DNA from: an uncultured Caulobacteraceae bacterium
Lineage (GTDB): Bacteria; Pseudomonadota; Alphaproteobacteria; Caulobacterales; Caulobacteraceae
DNA length: 15,647 nt
Direction of reading: 5' to 3'
Assembly (NCBI GenBank): GCA_937910255.1
Contig: CALEOQ010000054.1
Location: 1 to 15,647 of the forward strand
Shown here: positions 1-6,758 of the stretch, in pieces
How the letters are laid out: each line of letters opens with the position of its first letter
How positions within the stretch are numbered: position 1 is the first letter of the stretch
Position numbers and translations under genes: made by a program
Notes under the pieces: generated by a model
What the model was told of the DNA's origin: nothing
The model's input: the letters and a program-made list of their open reading frames with translations, nothing else
Database searches by the model: none

Positions 1-75
1 GGACGGTGTGTTTTTTGTAACGATACGGGGACCCTCGGCATCCACACTCCTCCCCTACACGACGCTCTTCCATCT
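1..75. other. Sequencing adapter (Illumina P5/read-1 type), not genomic
   Basis: Positions 19-75 follow the Illumina P5/TruSeq universal adapter from end to end with scattered mismatches and one missing base. The clearest part is CCCTACACGACGCTCTTCC at about 53-71, followed by ATCT where the adapter has GATCT. Positions 1-18 match nothing I recognise and are presumably low-quality read end. Genomic sequence begins at about 76, where the waaA frame starts. An open reading frame running from position 8 through this stretch is an artefact. Confidence 0.93.
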
Positions 76-77
76 GC

Positions 78-908
78 CTGGCCCTGGTCTCGGCCCGGAT
101 GACGCAGAAGAGCGCCGTAGGCTGGGGCCGCGCGCCGGGCGCGGCCCGCGCGCTGCTGCAGGCTTTCGACCTGATCCTGCCGCAGGATACCGAGACCGCC
201 GCGCGGCTGGAGAGGCTGGGGGGGACGATCGGCCCGCAGCTCAACCTCAAGCAGGTCGGCGCTCCGCTGCCCTGCGACGCCGTCGAGCTCGACCGCCTGC
301 GCCAGGAGACCGAGGGGCGGCTATTGATTCTGGCCGCCAGCACCCATCCCGGCGAGGAGTCCCTGATCGCCGAAGCAGTCCAGGGCCTGATGGCCGACCA
401 ACCCGGCGCCCTGCTGATCGTCGCCCCCCGCCATCCCGAGCGCGGAGCCGAGGTCGCCCGGATTCTGGGCCAGACCGGCTTCAACACGGCTCGCCGCAGC
501 GCAGGCCATAGGCCTACGCCCCTGGTCGGGGCCTATGTGGCCGACACCCTGGGCGAGCTTGGCCTGTTCTTCCGCCTGGCTGATGTGGTGGTGATGGGCG
601 GCGGCTACGCGGCCGGCGTCGGCGGGCACAATCCCCTGGAGCCCGCCCGGCTGGGCGCCGCCATCGTCACCGGCCCCTCGGTGTTCAACGCCGCCGAGAC
701 CTATCAGACCATGTTCGAAGAGGTCGCCGCCCTCTGCGCCCCGGACGGCGCAGCCCTGACCCGCCACCTGGCCGGCCTGCTGGACAATCCGGCCATCGCC
801 CGGCGCATGGGCGCCGCCGCCCTGGCCCATGCCCAGCGCTATGGCGCGGCCCTGAATGACGCCATGGCGCGCCTGTCGCCGCTGCTGCCTGGCGGAGAGG
901 CCCGATGA
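78..908 (+). CDS. waaA: 3-deoxy-D-manno-octulosonic acid (Kdo) transferase, 3' part only
   Basis: WaaA (KdtA) is an inner-membrane glycosyltransferase that moves Kdo from CMP-Kdo onto lipid IVA, making the inner core of lipopolysaccharide. The 276 codons visible are the second half of the linker and the C-terminal Rossmann (GT-B) domain. Family motifs in order are LVSARM followed by a serine-rich turn at the left edge, ILAASTHPGEE near residue 87, IVAPRHPER, YVADTLGELGLFFRLADVVV, then GGHNPLEPARLGAAIVTGP, the CMP-Kdo binding region. The family is normally about 420 residues, so roughly the first 145 are missing. The frame stays open to the left of the ATG at 99 up to the adapter junction, so that ATG is internal and not the start. 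The stop overlaps the lpxK start (ATGA), implying a translationally coupled operon. No frameshift is seen. Confidence 0.95.
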   Translation: MALVSARMTQKSAVGWGRAPGAARALLQAFDLILPQDTETAARLERLGGTIGPQLNLKQVGAPLPCDAVELDRLRQETEGRLLILAASTHPGEESLIAEAVQGLMADQPGALLIVAPRHPERGAEVARILGQTGFNTARRSAGHRPTPLVGAYVADTLGELGLFFRLADVVVMGGGYAAGVGGHNPLEPARLGAAIVTGPSVFNAAETYQTMFEEVAALCAPDGAALTRHLAGLLDNPAIARRMGAAALAHAQRYGAALNDAMARLSPLLPGGEAR

Positions 909-1927
909 AGCTCTCCACGCCGCGCTGGTGGTACGTGCGCGCGCGCGACCGGTCGGCCATGCCTCTGACGCGGTTGCTACTGACGCCGGTCTCCTGGATC
1001 TGGGCCGCCGTCACCGCCCGCCGCATCGCCCGCACGGCGACCTGCGACCCTGGCGCGCCGGTCATCTGCGTCGGCAACATCACCATGGGCGGGACCGGCA
1101 AGACGCCGGTGGCCCGCGAGATCCTGGCCAGGCTCCGGCGCAGCGGCGTCGAGGCCCATGGCCTCTCCCGCGGCTATGGGGGGCGGCTGGCCGGACCCGT
1201 CCGCGTGCATCCTGGCCTGCACACCGCCGCCGATGTCGGCGACGAGCCGCTGATGATGGCGCAGGACGCCCCCATCTGGGTCGCCCGGGACCGGGCCATG
1301 GGCGCCTGCGCCGCGGCGCAGGCGGGTGCGACCGCCATCGTCATGGACGACGGCCACCAGAACCCCAGCCTCGCCAAGCGCCTGTCCCTGATCGTGGTGG
1401 ATGGCGAGACCCGCGAGGGGGAATGGCCCTTCGGCGACGGGGCGGTCTTTCCGGCCGGCCCCTTGCGCGAACCCCTGGCCGCCGGGCTGGCGCGGGCCGA
1501 CGCGGTGATCGTGATGCTGCCGGAGGATCTGGCCGCGCCCGACCGCGAACTCCTGGCGCTGTTTGGCGAGACGCCGGTGCTGATCGCGCGCCTGAAAGCC
1601 TCCGCGCCGCCGCCGTCCGGCCTGCAGGTGGCCTTCGCCGGCGTCGGCAAACCGTGGAAGGTGGAGCGGGCCTTGAAGGCGGCGGGCTGTAGGCTGGCCG
1701 ACTTCGTCGCCCTGCCCGACCACTTCGCCTATGACGCCGCCACCCTGGCCCGGCTGGCCGCCCGGGCCGAGGATTTCGGCGCCGGACTGGTGACCACGGA
1801 AAAGGACTGGGCGCGGCTGCCGCCCGAATGGCGCGCCCGGGTGGCCGCCTGGCCCGTGCAGGCGCAGTTCGAGGACGAGGCGGCCCTGGACGCCCTGCTG
1901 TCCAGGGCGATGGGCCAGCCCCTTTAG
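905..1927 (+). CDS. lpxK: Tetraacyldisaccharide 4'-kinase (lipid A kinase)
   Basis: LpxK is an inner-membrane-associated P-loop kinase. It phosphorylates the 4' position of tetraacyldisaccharide-1-phosphate to give lipid IVA, the substrate of WaaA encoded just upstream. The 340-residue product has the family's usual length. It carries the family start (a TP-W-Y pattern with a hydrophobic stretch at about 21-36), then VGNITMGGTGKTPV at 56-69 with the Walker A lysine K66. The LSRGYGG turn is at 87-93, GDEPLMMA at 112-119, and the conserved DDGHQN at 148-153 (the DDG(F/H)Q motif that positions catalytic and Mg2+ ligands). LVTTEKDWARLP near the C-terminus is also typical. The ATG overlaps the waaA stop by 4 bp, so no separate promoter is expected. 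The gene converges on the phosphotransferase gene with an 8-bp gap. Confidence 0.97.
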   Translation: MKLSTPRWWYVRARDRSAMPLTRLLLTPVSWIWAAVTARRIARTATCDPGAPVICVGNITMGGTGKTPVAREILARLRRSGVEAHGLSRGYGGRLAGPVRVHPGLHTAADVGDEPLMMAQDAPIWVARDRAMGACAAAQAGATAIVMDDGHQNPSLAKRLSLIVVDGETREGEWPFGDGAVFPAGPLREPLAAGLARADAVIVMLPEDLAAPDRELLALFGETPVLIARLKASAPPPSGLQVAFAGVGKPWKVERALKAAGCRLADFVALPDHFAYDAATLARLAARAEDFGAGLVTTEKDWARLPPEWRARVAAWPVQAQFEDEAALDALLSRAMGQPL

Positions 1928-1935
1928 CCGAGCCC

Positions 1936-3009
1936 TCAGGCCGTCGCGCCGGCCTTCTGCGCGAAGCTCCAGCCGGCCTTGGCCAGCAGCGGGACCCGTT
2001 CGGCCATGGCCGCGGCCTGCGGGCTGTTGGCCGTGCCGTCGCGCACCCGACCGACGATCCCCTGGATGATGCCGGCCAGCCGGAAGATGTTGTAGGCGAA
2101 GTACCAGTTCAGGTCCGGCAGGCTGTCACGGCCGGTCAGGCGGCAATACTCGGCCACATATTCGTCGATGGACGGCACGCCATGGGCCTCGAGGTCCTCG
2201 ATATTGGCGATGGTCCCGTTGACCCAGTTCATCAGCAGATAGGTGAAGTCAGCCAGGGGCTCACCCAGGGTGGACAGCTCCCAGTCCAGCACCGCGATCA
2301 CCCGCGGCTCGGTGGGGTGCAGCACCATGTTGTCCAGGCGGTAGTCGCCATGGACGATCGAGGTCCGCTCCTGCGGCGGCACCGTACGGGGCAGCCACTC
2401 GATCAGGCGCTCCATCTCCTCGAGCTTGACGGTCTCGGAGGCGCGGTATTGCTTGGTCCAGCGGTCGACCTGCCGGCCCATATAGTTGCCGGGCTTGCCG
2501 TAGTCGCCGAGGCCGATGGCCTCGTGGTCGGTGTTGTGCAGGTCGGCCAGGGTCTTGAGCTTGGCCATATAGATCGGCCGGCGTTCCTCGGGCGTGTACT
2601 GGGGCAGCTGCTGGTCCCAGAGGATGCGGCCCTCCACCATGTCCATCACATAGAACATGGTGCCGATGACCTCATCGTCGGTGCACAGGCCATAGGAGCG
2701 CGCCACCGGGAAGCCGGTGGGATAGAGGGCGCTGATCACCTTGTACTCGCGATCCACCGCATGGGCCGAGGGCAGCAGCTTGCCCGGCGGCTTGCGGCGC
2801 ATGACGTACTTCTTGTTCGGCGTAACCAGCTGGTAAGTGGGGTTGGACTGGCCGCCCTTGAACTGGCGCACCTCGAGCGGGCCTTCGAAACCCTCAACAT
2901 GGGCCTGCATCCAGGCCTCGAGCCGGGCTTCGTCGAACCGATGGGACTCCGCGACCTCCTTGGTGCCGGTGTTCAGCTGTTCGCGCTGTTGTTCGGCGGC
3001 GTCGGCCAT
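1936..3009 (-). CDS. Phosphotransferase family protein (APH/ACAD10-like kinase fold)
   Basis: This 357-residue protein belongs to the aminoglycoside-phosphotransferase-like (APH, choline-kinase fold) superfamily. It is closest to the stand-alone bacterial proteins resembling the kinase domain of ACAD10/ACAD11. Visible motifs are the nucleotide-loop region FKGGQSNPTYQL at 50-61, YVMRRKPPG at 68-76, the catalytic loop HGDYRLDN at 220-227 (H220, D222, N227) and LDWE at 241-244 supplying the metal-binding aspartate D242. The sequence does not resemble resistance enzymes in detail. Family members usually sit with acyl-CoA dehydrogenases or short-chain dehydrogenases in fatty-acid catabolism and may phosphorylate hydroxyacyl-CoA-type substrates; here no such neighbour exists, so the substrate is open. 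The start is supported by AGGGGAA about 6 bases upstream (minus strand, about 3016-3022). It is convergent with lpxK. Confidence 0.88.
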   Translation of the reverse strand: MADAAEQQREQLNTGTKEVAESHRFDEARLEAWMQAHVEGFEGPLEVRQFKGGQSNPTYQLVTPNKKYVMRRKPPGKLLPSAHAVDREYKVISALYPTGFPVARSYGLCTDDEVIGTMFYVMDMVEGRILWDQQLPQYTPEERRPIYMAKLKTLADLHNTDHEAIGLGDYGKPGNYMGRQVDRWTKQYRASETVKLEEMERLIEWLPRTVPPQERTSIVHGDYRLDNMVLHPTEPRVIAVLDWELSTLGEPLADFTYLLMNWVNGTIANIEDLEAHGVPSIDEYVAEYCRLTGRDSLPDLNWYFAYNIFRLAGIIQGIVGRVRDGTANSPQAAAMAERVPLLAKAGWSFAQKAGATA

Positions 3010-3143
3010 GGCGATTCCCCTCTACTCAAAGACTTGGGCGCGTGAGTCTTACGCTTGTTTGAACCCACCTTACCGAGGCTGCGCATGGCGCCGCAAGGCG
3101 TTCGGCGCCCGGGCATACTGGAACCCAGATCCGGTGAGCCCGG
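3010..3143 (-). promoter_or_regulatory. Intergenic spacer between purD and the phosphotransferase gene
   Basis: This 134-bp spacer must hold the promoter of the phosphotransferase gene if that gene is transcribed independently of purD. I see its Shine-Dalgarno sequence next to the ATG and a 7-bp repeat (TGGGTTC on the minus strand, at 3061-3067 and 3121-3127, 60 bp apart). I cannot assign a convincing -35/-10 pair or a U-tailed terminator for purD. Confidence 0.3.
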
Positions 3144-4415
3144 TCAGCGGTTCAGCGCGCGCCAGCCGATGTCGGCGCGATAGAAGCCGCCGGGCATGTG
3201 GATCTGATCCACCGCCGCATAGGCCGCCTGCCGCGCGGCCGGGAAATCCGCCCCAAGCGCACAGACGTTCAGCACCCGGCCGCCCGCCACCCGCAAGGTC
3301 CCATCGGCGTCCTTCGACGTACCGGCATGAAAGACCACCACGTCGTCGCCAAAGGCCTGGTCGGCGCCGGTGATCGGCGCGCCGGCGACCGGGGCGTCGG
3401 GATAGCCCTCAGCGGCTATCACCACGCAGACCGCGGCCTCATCGCGCCAGACGGGGGCTGGGAGCTTGTCCAACTCACCCCTGGCGCAGGCCAGCAGATA
3501 GGGGACCAGGTCGCCCTCCAGGCGCAGCATCAGCACCTGACACTCCGGATCGCCGAACCGGACATTGAACTCCACCAGGCGTGGACCGTCACGGGTGGCC
3601 ATGAACTCCACAAACAGCACCCCCCGATAGGGCGCGCCCTCGGCGGCAATGGCGGCGAAGGTGGGCTCGGCCAGGTTCTGACGCACCTGGTCCACCAGCT
3701 CGTCGGTGAACAGTGGGGCCGGGGCGTAGGTCCCCATGCCCCCGGTGTTGGGGCCTTTTTCGCCGTCATAGGCGCGCTTGTGGTCCTGGGCGTGGCCAAA
3801 GACCATGCTGGTCGTCCCGTCGCACAGGGCGAAGAGAGAGCCGATCTCGCCCTCCAGGAATTCCTCGATCACCACCCGCGCGCCCGCGGCGCCGAACCGG
3901 CCGCCCAGGGTGTCGTCGATGGCGGCTTCGGCCTCGGCCCGGGTGGGCGCGATCACCACGCCCTTGCCCGCCGCCAGCCCATCGGCCTTGATCACATAGG
4001 GGGGCGAGAACTGGTCCAGCGCCGCCTTGGCCGCAGCGGCCTCGTCGCAGACCACATAGGCGCCGGTGGGCAGGCCGTGGCGCGCGGCGAAGGCCTTGGT
4101 GAAGGCCTTGGACGATTCCAGCTGGCCCGCCGCCTGGCTGGGACCGAAGCAGGCGATCCCGGCGGCGACCAGCGCGTCGGCGAGGCCCGCCTCCACGGCC
4201 GATTCCGGACCGATCACCACCAGGTCGGCCGCCATGTCCCGGGCCAGGGCCACGAGGCCGGCCACGTCAGTCACCTTGATCGGGACCACGTCCCCCAGCG
4301 CCGCCATGCCCGGATTTCCCGGCGCCATGACCAGGCGGGTGAGCAGGGGGGACTGGGTGATCTTCCAGGCCAGCGCATGCTCGCGCCCGCCCGAACCGAC
4401 GAGGAGAATGTTCAT
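3144..4415 (-). CDS. purD: Phosphoribosylamine-glycine ligase (GAR synthetase)
   Basis: PurD catalyses the second step of de novo purine synthesis, the ATP-dependent joining of 5-phosphoribosylamine and glycine to give GAR, in the cytoplasm. The 423-residue product is of normal length and starts with the invariant MNILLVGSGGREHALAW. The N-domain PGNPG follows at 32-36, then IGPE at 68-71 and FGPS at 90-93. The ATP-grasp domain shows VIKADGLAAGKGVV at 141-154, the EEFLEGE segment at 184-190, GPNTGGMGTYAP at 221-232 and the metal-binding EFNVRFGDPE at 282-291. The C-domain is complete. It lies 59 bp downstream of phoB on the same strand. No strong Shine-Dalgarno sequence is visible before the ATG, and a direct repeat lies in the upstream spacer. 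Confidence 0.97.
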   Translation of the reverse strand: MNILLVGSGGREHALAWKITQSPLLTRLVMAPGNPGMAALGDVVPIKVTDVAGLVALARDMAADLVVIGPESAVEAGLADALVAAGIACFGPSQAAGQLESSKAFTKAFAARHGLPTGAYVVCDEAAAAKAALDQFSPPYVIKADGLAAGKGVVIAPTRAEAEAAIDDTLGGRFGAAGARVVIEEFLEGEIGSLFALCDGTTSMVFGHAQDHKRAYDGEKGPNTGGMGTYAPAPLFTDELVDQVRQNLAEPTFAAIAAEGAPYRGVLFVEFMATRDGPRLVEFNVRFGDPECQVLMLRLEGDLVPYLLACARGELDKLPAPVWRDEAAVCVVIAAEGYPDAPVAGAPITGADQAFGDDVVVFHAGTSKDADGTLRVAGGRVLNVCALGADFPAARQAAYAAVDQIHMPGGFYRADIGWRALNR

Positions 4416-4441
4416 GGGCGGGCTTTGCCGCGCCGCGCCCT

Positions 4442-4471
4442 GAGCGTCAAGTTGGCCGTCCTAGAGCGTCA
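4442..4471 (-). repeat. Direct repeat GAGCGTCA x2 upstream of purD
   Basis: The 8-mer GAGCGTCA occurs at 4442-4449 and 4464-4471, exactly 22 bp apart (two helical turns), in the 59-bp gap between phoB and purD. Read on the minus strand, the copy nearer purD lies in TTGACGC, which resembles the Caulobacter housekeeping -35 (TTGACG followed by G or C), but I see no matching -10. It could be an operator or promoter for purD, or chance. Confidence 0.3.
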
Positions 4472-4474
4472 GGG

Positions 4475-5164
4475 TCAGGCCTCGACGTCGAGGGAATAGC
4501 CAGCCGAGCGCACGGTGCGGATCGGGTCGGCCGAGGCCTCGCGGTTCAGCGCCTTGCGCAGGCGGCCCACATGCACGTCGACGGTGCGGGCCTCCACATA
4601 GACGTCGGAGCCCCAGACGGCGTCCAGCAGCTGCTCGCGGGAAAACACCCGGCCGGGATGCTGCATCAGATAGTCCAGCAGGCGGAATTCCGTCGGGCCG
4701 AGATGGATCTCCTTGCCCGAGCGCTTCACGCGATGGGCGACGCGGTCGATGACCAGGTCGCCGATCCGCACCCGGTCCTCGGCCAGGCCCGGCCGCAGGC
4801 GGCGCAGGACGGCGCGGATGCGGGCCGAGAGCTCCGACATGGAGAAGGGCTTGACGATGTAGTCGTCGGCGCCAGTGTCCAGGCCGCGGATCCGGTCAGT
4901 CTCCTCACCGCGGGCGGTCAGCATGATGATCGGGATGTTGCGGGTTTCCGAGCGGGCCCGCAGGCGGCGGCAGACCTCAATGCCCGACACCTTGGGCAGC
5001 ATCCAGTCCAGCAGGATCAGGTCGGGCATCTTCTCGTCGACCATCACCAGGGCCTCTTCCCCGTCGGCGGCGACCGCGACGGCGTAGCCCTCTTTTTCAA
5101 GATTGTAGTTCAGCAGGGTCGAGAGGGAATCTTCGTCCTCGGCGACCAGGATGTTGGGGGTCAT
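4475..5164 (-). CDS. phoB: Phosphate regulon response regulator PhoB
   Basis: PhoB is the OmpR-type transcription factor that, once phosphorylated by PhoR, binds PHO boxes and turns on phosphate-starvation genes. The 229-residue protein has an N-terminal receiver (acidic E9-D10-E11, phosphoacceptor D53 in LLDWMLP, T83 and K105 in the KPF turn). The C-terminal winged helix covers about 130-226, with GPTEFRLLDYLMQHPGRVFS leading into the recognition region and TVDVHVGRLRKAL. Both domains are complete. The start is set by GGGAGGA at 5170-5176, five bases before the ATG and 16 bp after the phoU stop. It is the last Pho gene of the pst-phoU-phoB run, so it probably autoregulates through the PHO box upstream of pstC. 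Confidence 0.96.
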   Translation of the reverse strand: MTPNILVAEDEDSLSTLLNYNLEKEGYAVAVAADGEEALVMVDEKMPDLILLDWMLPKVSGIEVCRRLRARSETRNIPIIMLTARGEETDRIRGLDTGADDYIVKPFSMSELSARIRAVLRRLRPGLAEDRVRIGDLVIDRVAHRVKRSGKEIHLGPTEFRLLDYLMQHPGRVFSREQLLDAVWGSDVYVEARTVDVHVGRLRKALNREASADPIRTVRSAGYSLDVEA

Positions 5165-5180
5165 GGGGGTCCTCCCGCGC

Positions 5181-5876
5181 CTACCGCTGCAGCGGATCGG
5201 TCTTGGGGCGCTCGGCGGCGATCGCCTCGTCCCCGGTGATCTCGTAGTGGATGATCTCGGCGATGTTGGTGGCGTGGTCGCCGATCCGTTCGAGGTTCTT
5301 GGCCACGAACAGCAGATGGGCGCAGGCGGTGATCGTGCGCGGATCGCCCATCATGTAGGTCAGCAGTTCGCGGAACAGGCTGTTGTAGTGCTCGTCCACC
5401 TCATCGTCCCGCGACCAGACCGTCATGGCCCGCTCGAGATCCGAGGCGGTGTAGGCGTCCAGCACCTCTTTCAGGCGGGCCACCACCAGACGGCCCATCC
5501 GCTCGATGGAGCGGGTCAGGGGCACCATCGGATCGGACTCGATGATCACGATGGTGCGCTTGGCGATGTTCTTGGCCAGGTCGCCGACCCGCTCAAGATT
5601 GTTGGCGATCTTCATGGCCGCCACCGTGCGGCGCAGGTCGTTGGCCAGCGGCTGGCGCAGGGCGATCATGCGGATCGCCTTACGCTCGATATCGGCCTGC
5701 AGGACATCCAGGCGCTCATCGCGGCCCACCACCATGTCGGCGGTCTGCTGGTCGCGGCGGACCACCGCCTCCAGGGCGTCGGCGACGGCGGCCTCGGTCA
5801 GCCCGCCCATCCGCGCGCACTCGGCGGTGAGCATGTTGAGCTCGTCTTCGTAGGCCTTGACGATGTGTTCGTTCAT
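5181..5876 (-). CDS. phoU: Phosphate signalling protein PhoU
   Basis: PhoU is a cytoplasmic all-helical protein made of two three-helix bundles. It links the Pst transporter to PhoR and keeps the Pho response off when phosphate is ample. From the ATG at 5876 the product is 231 residues, beginning MNEHIVKAYEDEL as PhoU proteins do. The two metal-binding PhoU repeats are visible: VGDLAKNIAKR in the first bundle and the matching IGDHATNIAE in the second, the classic ERxGDxxxNI pattern. The frame is open 20 codons further upstream, but that would run into pstB. GGGAGGA at 5884-5890, seven bases before this ATG, settles the start. The gap to pstB is 16 bp and the gap to phoB is 16 bp, so the three are co-translated from one message. 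Confidence 0.96.
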   Translation of the reverse strand: MNEHIVKAYEDELNMLTAECARMGGLTEAAVADALEAVVRRDQQTADMVVGRDERLDVLQADIERKAIRMIALRQPLANDLRRTVAAMKIANNLERVGDLAKNIAKRTIVIIESDPMVPLTRSIERMGRLVVARLKEVLDAYTASDLERAMTVWSRDDEVDEHYNSLFRELLTYMMGDPRTITACAHLLFVAKNLERIGDHATNIAEIIHYEITGDEAIAAERPKTDPLQR

Positions 5877-5892
5877 GGCGGCGTCCTCCCGG

Positions 5893-6753
5893 TCAGCCGA
5901 AGCGTCCGGTGATATAGTCCTGCGTGCGGGTGTCACGCGGGTTGGTGAAGATCTCGTCGGTGGCGCCCGACTCGACCACCGTGCCCATGTGGAAGAAGGC
6001 GGTGCGCTGGGAGACCCGCGCGGCCTGGGCCATGGAGTGGGTGACGATGACGATGCAGTACTGGCTGCGCAGATCGTCGATCAGCTCTTCGATCTTGGCC
6101 GTGGCGATGGGGTCGAGCGCCGAGCAGGGCTCGTCCATCAGGATCACTTCGGGGCTGACGGCGATCGCCCGGGCGATGACCAGGCGCTGCTGCTGACCGC
6201 CGGACAGGCTGGTGCCCGGCGCCTGCAGGCGGTCGGCCACCTCGGTCCAGAGGCCGGCGCGCTTGAGCGAGGACTCGACGATATCGGCCAGCTCGTTCTT
6301 GGTGGAGGCGAAGCCGTGGATGCGCGGCCCGTAGGCCACGTTCTCGAAGATGCTCTTGGGGAACGGGTTGGGCTTCTGGAAGACCATGCCCACCCGGGCG
6401 CGCAGCAGGACCGGATCGACCCCCCGATCGTTGATGTCCTCATCGTCGAGGATGATCCGCCCCTCGACGCGGGCGCCGGGGATGGTGTCGTTCATCCGGT
6501 TGATGCAGCGCAGGAAGGTGGACTTGCCACACCCCGAGGGGCCGATCAGGGCGGTCACCGCCCGGTCGGGCATGTCCAGCGAGACGTCGAACAGGGCCTG
6601 CTTTTCACCGTAGAAGACGCTGATGTCGGTGGCTGACACCTTGGGGCCGGCCCGGCCGGCGCGGGGCGTCGTCGTGGAGCCCCCCAGGGCGTGGGCGTCA
6701 TCGCGTTGGCGGGTCATGGGCGATCTCGAAGCATGGCGGGATTGAGAAGACAT
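5893..6753 (-). CDS. pstB: Phosphate ABC transporter ATP-binding protein PstB
   Basis: PstB is the cytoplasmic ATPase that drives phosphate import through the PstC-PstA channel. With the ATG at 6753 it has 286 residues. All ABC signatures are present: Walker A GPSGCGKST at 71-79, Q-loop FQKPNPFP around Q126, signature LSGGQQQR at 183-190, Walker B VILMDEP at 203-209, D-loop SALDP and the switch histidine in THSMAQ (H239). QKPNPFP and the C-terminal RTQDYITGRFG are specific to PstB. The first 40 residues are a low-complexity Ser/Arg/Gly-rich leader absent from most PstB proteins. The start is uncertain: a GTG at 6765 overlaps the pstA stop, and an ATG at 6717 would trim the leader. None has a strong Shine-Dalgarno sequence. 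Confidence 0.95.
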   Translation of the reverse strand: MSSQSRHASRSPMTRQRDDAHALGGSTTTPRAGRAGPKVSATDISVFYGEKQALFDVSLDMPDRAVTALIGPSGCGKSTFLRCINRMNDTIPGARVEGRIILDDEDINDRGVDPVLLRARVGMVFQKPNPFPKSIFENVAYGPRIHGFASTKNELADIVESSLKRAGLWTEVADRLQAPGTSLSGGQQQRLVIARAIAVSPEVILMDEPCSALDPIATAKIEELIDDLRSQYCIVIVTHSMAQAARVSQRTAFFHMGTVVESGATDEIFTNPRDTRTQDYITGRFG

Positions 6754-6758
6754 GGGGA

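Noticed and set aside
8..511. Open frame starting in the first bases
   Set aside because: Its start lies in adapter sequence and it runs out of frame across waaA.
1938..1955. Hairpin AGGCCG-N6-CGGCCT between convergent lpxK and the phosphotransferase gene as a terminator
   Set aside because: It lies inside the 3' coding end of the minus-strand gene and has no U-run on either side; such short GC stems are expected by chance here.
1828..3045. 405-codon open frame on the plus strand opposite the phosphotransferase gene
   Set aside because: Composition is rich in Gly, His, Gln and Asp with no fold or motif, as expected for the antisense of a GC-rich gene; the minus-strand protein has full kinase motifs.
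3061..3127. Two TGGGTTC copies 60 bp apart as an operator
   Set aside because: Seven-base repeats with a non-helical spacing in a spacer this size are weak evidence; noted only in the spacer entry.
3198..4499. 433-codon plus-strand frame opposite purD
   Set aside because: Antisense shadow; purD is complete and canonical on the other strand.
5877..5936. Twenty-codon upstream extension of phoU
   Set aside because: It would overlap the end of pstB, and a strong GGGAGGA stands directly before the internal ATG at 5876.
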